The notes below the pieces were generated by a model that ran no database searches, was not told the origin of the DNA, and saw only the letters and a list, made by a program, of their open reading frames with translations. The translations under genes and the position numbers were made by a program. Positions 1 through 4,580 of a stretch of 6,068 bases of DNA are shown here, piece after piece. This stretch comes from Lachnoclostridium phytofermentans (GTDB taxonomy: Bacteria > Bacillota > Clostridia > Lachnospirales > Lachnospiraceae). The stretch spans positions 666 through 6,733 of the forward strand of contig DPVV01000557.1 in the NCBI GenBank assembly GCA_003526525.1. Reading direction: 5' to 3'. Each line of letters starts with the position of its first letter. The first letter of the stretch is position 1.

Positions 1-1
1 A

Positions 2-727
2 AAACAGTTAATTGAAAAGAAATATGCAGGACTTGTATACTATCCTTTAAAAAATAATATACATCTAAATCTACTTAAAAACTTTGTACTAGAAGGAAAA
101 CCAGTAATCATTGTAGATAAACCAATAGAATGTTCTTATTTGCATAATGTGACATCAGATAATTTAGAGGGTGGTAGACAGCTTACAGAGCATCTTATTG
201 AACTTGGACATAGAAATATTGCTTTTATGTGCGATTCGTGTATTGATGAAGTCTCATCTGTTGGAGACCGATTTGGGGGCTACTTAAATCAATTAAAAAG
301 TGCCGGAATTACTCCAAATTCAGAATTTATAGTAGAATCACTCAATGTGCTAGAAGGTTTACCATATCCTCAGAACGATGTTAGTATACGTCTTTTAAAT
401 GCGGTAAAACAACTATATTCTAAAAAAATAACTGCAATTATAACAGAAAATGACGAACTGGCGTACTATGTATTATTAGCATGTGAAAAGTTAAATATCT
501 CTGTCCCAAGTGAATTGAGTATATGTGGATTTGATAATAGCATGTGGTCTAAAAAAGAAAACATATCAATTACTACGATTAATCAAGATTTTATTGAAAT
601 GGGAGAACAGATTAGTCATATTTTATTACAGTCTTCCTGTGCGGCAGATTTAGTGCCTGCAAAACATATTATTCCTGTCAAATTAATAGTGGGAGATACT
701 ACAGACAAACCACGTTTTGATCTATAA
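2..727 (+). CDS. Sugar-responsive transcriptional regulator, LacI/AraR-type, C-terminal effector-binding domain (5' truncated by window edge)
   Basis: The frame is open from the left edge, so the true start and the DNA-binding domain are outside the window; 241 codons are visible and end in TAA. The TTG at 140 falls in the middle of the domain and is not a credible start. What is seen is a periplasmic-binding-protein-like sensor fold. It has a strand and turn GLVYYP (residues 10-15 of the visible part), PVIIVDKP (34-41), and the family signature SDNLEGGRQLTEHLIELGHR around 52-71. These are followed by DRFGGYL (89-95), ITAIITENDELA (143-154) and the LSICGFDN motif (172-179) that precedes the effector-pocket loop. 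The tail, IIPVKLIVGDTT (223-234), closes the fold as in LacI and AraR proteins. Such proteins bind a sugar or sugar phosphate in the cytoplasm and release an operator. The N-terminal domain could be a LacI helix-turn-helix or a GntR winged helix; this window cannot decide. It lies upstream of, and co-directional with, the transporter genes, which suggests it is their local regulator. Confidence 0.9.
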   Translation, partial: KQLIEKKYAGLVYYPLKNNIHLNLLKNFVLEGKPVIIVDKPIECSYLHNVTSDNLEGGRQLTEHLIELGHRNIAFMCDSCIDEVSSVGDRFGGYLNQLKSAGITPNSEFIVESLNVLEGLPYPQNDVSIRLLNAVKQLYSKKITAIITENDELAYYVLLACEKLNISVPSELSICGFDNSMWSKKENISITTINQDFIEMGEQISHILLQSSCAADLVPAKHIIPVKLIVGDTTDKPRFDL

Positions 728-740
728 TCTTGAAGATAAT

Positions 741-781
741 TAGCCGGTGCTGATTTTGATACGTTAAAACAGCATCGGCTA
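741..781 (+). terminator. Stem-loop after the regulator gene, terminator-like but without a U-tract
   Basis: The arms at 741-752 (TAGCCGGTGCTG) and 770-781 (CAGCATCGGCTA) pair over 12 bp with one G-T wobble. An inner TTTTGA/TTAAAA stretch can extend the stem past a one-base bulge. It begins 13 bp after the regulator stop codon, where a terminator is expected. However, the base of the stem is followed on the + strand by seven A residues, not T. Read on the - strand, the stem is not followed by T residues either. It is therefore probably an mRNA 3'-end or RNA-stabilising hairpin, or a weak terminator, rather than a textbook intrinsic terminator. Confidence 0.5.
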
Positions 782-798
782 AAAAAATGTCTAATTGA

Positions 799-812
799 TA
801 TGATATATCATA
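799..812. repeat. Perfect 14-bp palindrome TATGATATATCATA
   Basis: The sequence equals its own reverse complement across all 14 positions, but the match stops at the flanking bases. It contains GATAT and ATATC, the outer elements of the promoter palindrome at 945-964, though in the opposite arrangement. It lies about 130 bp upstream of the -35 box. It could be an auxiliary operator, or simply chance in very AT-rich DNA. Confidence 0.3.
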
Positions 813-916
813 ATAAATTGAAATTATTAAAAATATAGAAAAAAATAAAATAATACACAAGAAAAATCCTATTAATACAAACAATATATACAATTAGACG
901 TAGAAAAACAAGGAAG

Positions 917-940
917 TATAAAATATACTATAAAATATAT
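917..940. repeat. Two tandem copies of an AT-only 11-mer, 12-bp period, abutting the -35 box
   Basis: TATAAAATATA occurs at 917-927 and again at 929-939, separated by one base, so the unit repeats every 12 bp. The second copy ends at the first base of the -35 hexamer. An A/T-only block in this position is where RNA polymerase alpha-subunit UP elements lie, so it may raise promoter strength. The function is inferred from position and composition only. Confidence 0.4.
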
Positions 941-967
941 TGACATATCAAATAAATTTGATATAAT
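940..967 (+). promoter_or_regulatory. SigA-type promoter of the transporter operon
   Basis: A perfect -35 hexamer TTGACA (940-945) and a perfect -10 hexamer TATAAT (962-967) are separated by 16 bp, one below the optimum of 17. The predicted transcription start is near 974, giving an untranslated leader of about 70 nt before the binding-protein gene. A promoter this close to consensus would be strong if unregulated, which fits the operator-like palindrome lying across it. Confidence 0.85.
945..964. promoter_or_regulatory. Operator-like perfect inverted repeat inside the promoter
   Basis: The half-sites ATATCAAAT (945-953) and ATTTGATAT (956-964) are exact reverse complements separated by AA. 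The palindrome starts on the last base of the -35 hexamer, fills the spacer and covers the first three bases of the -10 hexamer. A protein bound here would exclude RNA polymerase, so repression is the expected mode. The regulator encoded just upstream is the natural candidate, though the site lacks the central CG typical of many LacI-family operators and is not the known AraR consensus. Confidence 0.7.
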
Positions 968-968
968 T

Positions 969-987
969 TAACTATATCAAATAGTTA
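969..987. promoter_or_regulatory. Second copy of the operator half-site within a small inverted repeat at the transcription start
   Basis: ATATCAAAT recurs exactly at 974-982, 29 bp downstream of the first copy and in the same orientation. It lies within a 7-bp inverted repeat, TAACTAT (969-975) and ATAGTTA (981-987), with a 5-base loop. The spacing is close to three helical turns, so a second regulator could lie on the same face as the main operator. It could also be a small hairpin at the 5' end of the mRNA. Confidence 0.45.
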
Positions 988-1033
988 GATGCCTTGTATG
1001 GGGCTTCTAGCTTGGATTGATAATACATATTGT

Positions 1034-1040
1034 AAAGGAG
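1034..1040 (+). promoter_or_regulatory. Ribosome-binding site that fixes the binding-protein start
   Basis: AAAGGAG followed by AT is a near-perfect Shine-Dalgarno sequence five bases before the ATG at 1046. It decides against the in-frame ATG at 989, which has no such site and would put 19 unlikely residues ahead of the signal peptide. The ATG at 1052 is also in frame but lies 11 bases away. Confidence 0.9.
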
Positions 1041-1045
1041 ATCGG

Positions 1046-2509
1046 ATGAGGATGAAAAAAAGACTATGTGTTTTGTTGTGCATCGCTTTAATTATGGGTA
1101 TTCTGAGCGGATGCGGTAACAAGGGAGGAAATGAATCTGCTAATACGAATCAAAAAAATGTACCAGATTCAACAGAAACGACAACAGAAGGTAAAACAGA
1201 AGAAACTGGGAAAGCAGAGCAGATAATTGTAAAGTTTGGTTTAGGTCCTTTGGAAGAAGATACTGAAGCTATATGGGATGATTATAATAAGACAGTTGAT
1301 AAGTTTAAAGAAACACATCCTAATGTACAAGTAGAAAATGCTCGTTATGATTATAATGTTGATACATTTGTTCCACTTGCAGAGTCTGGGAATTTACCTA
1401 CAGTTTTTGGAACTTGGTTTTCAGAGCCACAGAAGTTAATTGCAAATGGATACGCAGCGGATATTACAGATATTCTTGCTAAACGTGGATGGTTAGATAA
1501 AATGAATGAATCGATTCGCGGAATACTTTCTGATAAAGATGGACGTGTTTACGGAATTCCAGCATCAGGATATGCATTAGGTTTAATGCAAAATGTAGAA
1601 CTGTTCAAAGCGGCAGGATTAGTGGATGGAAATGGTGCTCCACTTATTCCAGCAACATGGCAAGAAGTTGCTGAATTTGGTAAGAAGATTAAAGATACAA
1701 CTGGAAAGAGCGGAATATGTATCTTAGCACAAGATAATGGTGCAGGTTGGCATTTTTCTAATATTGCATGGGGATTCGGAGCGACACTTACTGTTGATAA
1801 CGGAGACGGTACATATACAGCAGCAGTTAATACAAATGAAGCAATTGAAGCAATGGAATACGTAAAGTCCTTAAAGTGGGAATATGATGTTCTTACAGAA
1901 GATCCACTTTCTGAAAATGGTGGTACTGGATTTGCACAACTAGCATCTGGTAATGCAGCTATGTTTATTGGTGCTAGTGACGGTTTACCACAATTGGTTA
2001 ATAATGGTGCTAAGTTAGGTGAATTTGCAATTTGTGGCTTACCAGCTGGACCAAAAGGACAGTATTCACTGTTTGGTGGTACACCATATATGTTCTCACC
2101 AGACGCGACGGAGGCTGAAATTAATGCTGCATTAGACTTCTTAACACTTAGAGGAATTGGACCAGAAGTAAATGAAGAAGCAATTGCTGCAGCTGTTAAA
2201 ATTACTGTGGAAAGTGGTTTCCCAGCTGTTCCTGGCTTTGCATTATGGGATAGTGAAGAATTAGCTGCTGCTCAAAATAAGATTATAAAAGAAAATAGTA
2301 ACATGGATCCAGCTTTATATGAAAATTATTTTTCAACAACTGTAAAAGAAGGAAATCTTCATTTAGAGGAAGCCGGAGCAACACAAGATTTATATGCAGA
2401 ATTAACAAAAGTTATTCAAGCGGTATTAACTGATAAAAATGCAGATGTAGCTTCCCTCATGACGACAGCAAACAAGAATTATCAAACAATTTTAGATAAT
2501 TTAAAATAA
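1046..2509 (+). CDS. Extracellular sugar-binding lipoprotein of a CUT1 ABC transporter (solute-binding protein family 1)
   Basis: The protein has 487 residues and is predicted to be tethered to the outer face of the membrane, where it would capture an oligosaccharide and deliver it to the two permeases encoded next. The N-terminus is a lipoprotein signal: basic MRMKKR, a hydrophobic stretch (residues 7-20) and lipobox LSGC with the lipidated Cys at 23. A polar linker rich in Thr, Glu, Asn and Lys (24-58) follows. The mature fold begins with IIVKFGLGP (60-68) and has family-1 features: the helix DKFKETHPNVQVE (85-97), GRVYGIPASGYALGLMQNVELFKAAGL (166-192, the substrate-cleft segment with the usual 'yN.elfk.aGl' pattern), PATWQEVAEFGKKI (202-215), FAQLASGNAAMFIGASDGLP (296-315) and the GPKGQYSLFGGTPYMF loop (335-350). 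Length is normal for the family. The substrate cannot be read from the sequence; an alpha-mannoside is inferred from the downstream GH38 gene. It is the first gene after the promoter, and a stem-loop follows it. Confidence 0.93.
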   Translation: MRMKKRLCVLLCIALIMGILSGCGNKGGNESANTNQKNVPDSTETTTEGKTEETGKAEQIIVKFGLGPLEEDTEAIWDDYNKTVDKFKETHPNVQVENARYDYNVDTFVPLAESGNLPTVFGTWFSEPQKLIANGYAADITDILAKRGWLDKMNESIRGILSDKDGRVYGIPASGYALGLMQNVELFKAAGLVDGNGAPLIPATWQEVAEFGKKIKDTTGKSGICILAQDNGAGWHFSNIAWGFGATLTVDNGDGTYTAAVNTNEAIEAMEYVKSLKWEYDVLTEDPLSENGGTGFAQLASGNAAMFIGASDGLPQLVNNGAKLGEFAICGLPAGPKGQYSLFGGTPYMFSPDATEAEINAALDFLTLRGIGPEVNEEAIAAAVKITVESGFPAVPGFALWDSEELAAAQNKIIKENSNMDPALYENYFSTTVKEGNLHLEEAGATQDLYAELTKVIQAVLTDKNADVASLMTTANKNYQTILDNLK

Positions 2510-2555
2510 TATAAGCTAGGAAATTTCGGTAAATAAATCTGGATTTTCAGAAAAC

Positions 2556-2603
2556 AGCAAGCGAGGCGAAAAGTGGGGAATTTGAGCTTTTGCCTCGCTT
2601 GTT
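2556..2603 (+). terminator. Strong intercistronic stem-loop between binding-protein and permease genes (partial terminator or mRNA stabiliser)
   Basis: The arms at 2558-2567 (CAAGCGAGGC) and 2592-2601 (GCCTCGCTTG) pair over 10 perfect bp. After a bulged G, AAAAG (2569-2573) pairs with CTTTT (2587-2591), and two weaker pairs can be added at the base. The loop is about 13 bases. The stem is followed only by GTTTAC, a poor U-tract, so termination should be incomplete. In binding-protein-dependent sugar operons such hairpins after the first gene protect the upstream mRNA or attenuate read-through, so that binding protein exceeds permease. No convincing second promoter is seen between here and 2676. 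Confidence 0.75.
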
Positions 2604-2676
2604 TACAAATGGTTGCAGATAGAACACAGGAATTTGTATGCTTATTATCCTTTACATATTATTGAACGGAGATTGA

Positions 2677-3579
2677 ATGAAGATGAAAAATAGGAATAGA
2701 ACAAAAAAGGCTAAGTTTACAAAACAGGATTTATTCGGGTGGTGCATATTGTTACCAGGAATTTTACTGTTCTCTTTTTTTGTATGGGTACCTTTGTTAA
2801 CTAGTGTTAAACTGTCATTTTTTTCGACGAAAGGATTTCAAACACAAGAATTTGTTGGCTTTCAAAACTATATCAATGTATTTAGACATCCCGATTTTCT
2901 GGCGGCATTAAAAAATACGTTTGTTTATATTGGATGGTCTTTAATCATAGGCTTTTTCACACCAATTATTGTGGCTATTTTGGTATCTGATACAGTTTTA
3001 TTTAAGGGGTTTTTCAGAGCGGCTATATATTTTCCAGCAATGATTCCAGGTCTTGCATCTACTCTTATTGCAACATTTTTCTTTCTTGGAAGTAAATCAG
3101 GAGTAATGAATATTTTGGCTTCTAAATTAGGACTACAACCACAAGTATGGCTTTCACACCCAACATGGACAATTCCTATTATCATTATTTTATGTACCTG
3201 GAGAGGTTTTGGCGGAACATCTTTAATTTATATGGCGAATATAAGTGGAATTAGTTCGGAATTATATGAAGCAGCAGCTATTGATGGTGCTGGCTATTTT
3301 AGGAGAGTACGGCATATCATTGTACCTTCTGTCATGCCATTAGCTAAGACGTTATTGATTCTTCAAGTAATATCAGTATTCCAGATATTATATGAACCAT
3401 TAATTATGACAAATGGTGGACCAAATAATGCAAGTATCTCAATTATGCAACTTGTTTATCGATATGCTTTTGAGAAGTTTGATTATGCAAGTGCTTCTGC
3501 CTTATCCGTTATTATCTGTTTGATTCTGATTGTTATTAGTGCCTTATATAATAGAGCGACGAAGAAAAAAGAAGACTAG
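2677..3579 (+). CDS. CUT1 sugar ABC transporter permease, MalF/UgpA type
   Basis: This 300-residue integral membrane protein is one half of the translocation channel. A basic cytoplasmic N-terminus (residues 1-17) is followed by about six membrane segments near 21-43, 82-103, 113-136, 165-185, 216-238 and 272-290. The cytoplasmic coupling loop that docks on the ATPase is clear: EAAAIDGAGYFRRV begins at 198 and the loop closes at IIVP (214-217), matching the EAA...G.........I.LP pattern. The TNGGP motif (245-249) typical of MalF-like partners follows. The loop WVPLLTSVKLSFF (37-49) and VGFQNYINVF (60-69) are also standard. The start is the ATG at 2677, preceded by CGGAGAT at 2667-2673 with normal spacing. 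The gene lies 167 bp after the binding-protein gene, beyond the stem-loop, and ends 10 bp before the second permease gene. Family assignment is firm; substrate is unknown. Confidence 0.95.
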   Translation: MKMKNRNRTKKAKFTKQDLFGWCILLPGILLFSFFVWVPLLTSVKLSFFSTKGFQTQEFVGFQNYINVFRHPDFLAALKNTFVYIGWSLIIGFFTPIIVAILVSDTVLFKGFFRAAIYFPAMIPGLASTLIATFFFLGSKSGVMNILASKLGLQPQVWLSHPTWTIPIIIILCTWRGFGGTSLIYMANISGISSELYEAAAIDGAGYFRRVRHIIVPSVMPLAKTLLILQVISVFQILYEPLIMTNGGPNNASISIMQLVYRYAFEKFDYASASALSVIICLILIVISALYNRATKKKED

Positions 3580-3589
3580 GGGGAAGAAC

Positions 3590-4471
3590 ATGTTGTTAAA
3601 TAAGTATAGTGATAAAAAAGATGGAGCAATTCGTTCTTTTGATTTTATTTCAAATAAGTTAAAAATGCTATATCTCATAATTGGAATTTTGTGTTTAATC
3701 ATTGCTGTTATTATGCTTTTTCCGGCAATATGGATATTTATGGGCGGATTTAAGGATGTTAAAGAATTAAATAGTAGCATGCAATTATGGCCTGAAAAAA
3801 TCGATATAAGAGTTTTGATTGATACCTGGAAACATATGAATTTTATGAAATATTATATCAATTCGTTTATCATAGTTATTGGAAGTGTTATTTGTTCTGT
3901 TTTCTTTAATGGACTTATGGCATATGGTTTAGCAATTTTAAAACCAAAAGGATATAAGATTATTTATACGTTAGTTCTATTGTGTCTTATGATTCCCTCT
4001 ACAGGAAGTATTGTAGCGCTTTACGTGAATATTTGTAAGCTTGGTATGAGTAATTCCTTTTTTCCACTTTGGTTAGGAGCAGGAGCAGGAGCGTTTAATG
4101 TAATCCTGTTTGCAAATTTCTTTAAAGGGCTACCAAAAGATTTTTTAGAGGCAGCAAGATTAGATGGTGCAGGTAATTTACGCTTGTTCCTTAAAATAGT
4201 ATTGCCATTAGCAAAGCCCATTGTAATGGTAATTGTAATTTTTGGTATCTCTGGAGCTTGGTCAGATTTCCTATTACCATATCTTCTTTTAAATCATTCT
4301 GGAAAAGAGACCGTTATGGTAAAGCTTTATTTAATGCAAGGGCTTAATTCAACAACGAGCATTACTATGATAAGAGCAATTATATTCTCGATTATACCAC
4401 CTACCATCTTCTTTATTATCTTTCAGAAGAAAATTACAGATGGTGCAGTTGGAGCTGGAATTAAAGGATAA
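3590..4471 (+). CDS. CUT1 sugar ABC transporter permease, MalG type
   Basis: This 293-residue integral membrane protein is the other half of the channel. A polar N-terminus (1-24) is followed by membrane segments near 27-50, 88-116, 124-147, 157-178, 206-223 and 262-279. The coupling loop begins EAARLDGAGNLRLF (187-200) and ends KIVLP (202-206). The C-terminus QKKITDGAVGAGIKG (279-293) matches the MalG-type QR.F..G...GAVKG ending. The start chosen is ATG 3590: AGGGGGA (3578-3584) is well spaced and overlaps the stop codon of the upstream permease gene, so translation is probably coupled. The in-frame start at 3530 would overlap that gene by 50 bp and add 20 residues with no membrane or motif content. 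No ATP-binding protein follows; the next gene is a glycosidase. Confidence 0.95.
   Translation: MLLNKYSDKKDGAIRSFDFISNKLKMLYLIIGILCLIIAVIMLFPAIWIFMGGFKDVKELNSSMQLWPEKIDIRVLIDTWKHMNFMKYYINSFIIVIGSVICSVFFNGLMAYGLAILKPKGYKIIYTLVLLCLMIPSTGSIVALYVNICKLGMSNSFFPLWLGAGAGAFNVILFANFFKGLPKDFLEAARLDGAGNLRLFLKIVLPLAKPIVMVIVIFGISGAWSDFLLPYLLLNHSGKETVMVKLYLMQGLNSTTSITMIRAIIFSIIPPTIFFIIFQKKITDGAVGAGIKG
4075..4092 (+). repeat. Three exact tandem AGGAGC hexamers inside the MalG-type permease gene
   Basis: AGGAGC is repeated three times without a mismatch and codes for the alternating Gly-Ala run at residues 163-168, in the region before the fourth membrane segment. Because the unit is two codons, gain or loss of a copy would keep the frame and change only the length of the Gly-Ala run. 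The unit also resembles a Shine-Dalgarno core, so a ribosome pause is possible. It is a small repeat and may have no effect. Confidence 0.6.
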
Positions 4472-4580
4472 CGTAGGGGGAGTAGTACTTGTTGTGTAGA
4501 ATCTAATGAATGAACTGAGAATGAGTAAGGGTTTAATAAGTGTAGTTAAAAACGGACAACTTTTAAAGGTGGGTAATCAT
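4472..4580 (+). promoter_or_regulatory. Leader between permease and mannosidase genes with an orphan ribosome-binding site and possible five-codon ORF
   Basis: Three bases after the permease stop lies AGGGGGAG (4475-4482), a strong Shine-Dalgarno sequence. It is followed after six bases by TTG TTG TGT AGA ATC TAA (4489-4506), which would encode only five residues. The TAA shares its last base with an ATG at 4506 that runs in frame, without a stop, into the mannosidase start at 4581. The first bases (TAGGGGGA, then TTGTTGT) echo the start region of the upstream permease gene (TAGGGGGA, then ATGTTGT). This could be a coupled leader peptide, a relic of a lost gene, or chance. Confidence 0.35.
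4565..4572 (+). promoter_or_regulatory. Ribosome-binding site of the mannosidase gene
   Basis: AAAGGTGG lies eight bases before the ATG at 4581 and is the best-spaced Shine-Dalgarno sequence for this frame. It supports 4581 over the in-frame ATG at 4506, which has only the distant site at 4475-4482. Confidence 0.8.

Larger units (their letters stand above)
728..1045. other. 318-bp intergenic regulatory region between regulator and transporter operon
   Basis: No convincing gene is present. The DNA is strongly AT-rich, with long A and TA runs between about 788 and 940. It holds, in order, the hairpin after the regulator, a 14-bp palindrome, a 12-bp-period AT repeat, a near-consensus promoter with an overlapping operator-like palindrome, a repeated half-site, and a roughly 70-nt untranslated leader ending in the ribosome-binding site of the binding-protein gene. 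I see no convincing riboswitch or T-box fold in the leader. Confidence 0.8.

Noticed and set aside
754..769. TTTTGATACGTTAAAA in the hairpin loop as a LacI-type or catabolite (cre) operator
   Set aside because: The symmetry is imperfect around the centre and the cre consensus does not align without a gap; most of the pairing is explained by the hairpin itself.
699..893. Minus-strand frame of 64 codons that would encode a hydrophobic peptide
   Set aside because: It starts at TTG with no ribosome-binding site, overlaps the regulator's 3' end and its hairpin, and its Ile/Phe/Leu richness is what AT-rich DNA gives by chance.
989..1045. Upstream in-frame ATG for the binding protein, adding 19 residues
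   Set aside because: It lies about 15 bp from the predicted transcription start with no Shine-Dalgarno sequence, and would place a polar segment before a standard lipoprotein signal peptide that begins at 1046.
2613..2642. Possible internal promoter, TTGCAG and TATGCT with an 18-bp spacer, before the first permease gene
   Set aside because: Both hexamers deviate from consensus and such matches are frequent in AT-rich DNA; read-through past the stem-loop explains expression equally well.
2925..3185. Minus-strand frame of 86 codons
   Set aside because: It lies wholly inside the MalF-type permease gene and is a complementary-frame shadow with no recognisable motif.
3530..3589. Upstream in-frame start for the second permease
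   Set aside because: It overlaps the first permease gene by 50 bp without a suitable ribosome-binding site, whereas ATG 3590 has AGGGGGA at normal spacing.
3544..3780. Minus-strand frame of 78 codons
   Set aside because: It is antisense to both permease genes, has no ribosome-binding site that I can see, and resembles no known family.
4021..4221. Minus-strand frame of 66 codons
   Set aside because: It is antisense to the EAA-loop region of the MalG-type permease; its composition mirrors the sense codons.
4546..4566. TTAAAA/TTTTAA inverted repeat near the mannosidase ribosome-binding site as a translational switch
   Set aside because: Only six A-T pairs with a nine-base loop, too weak to sequester the site.
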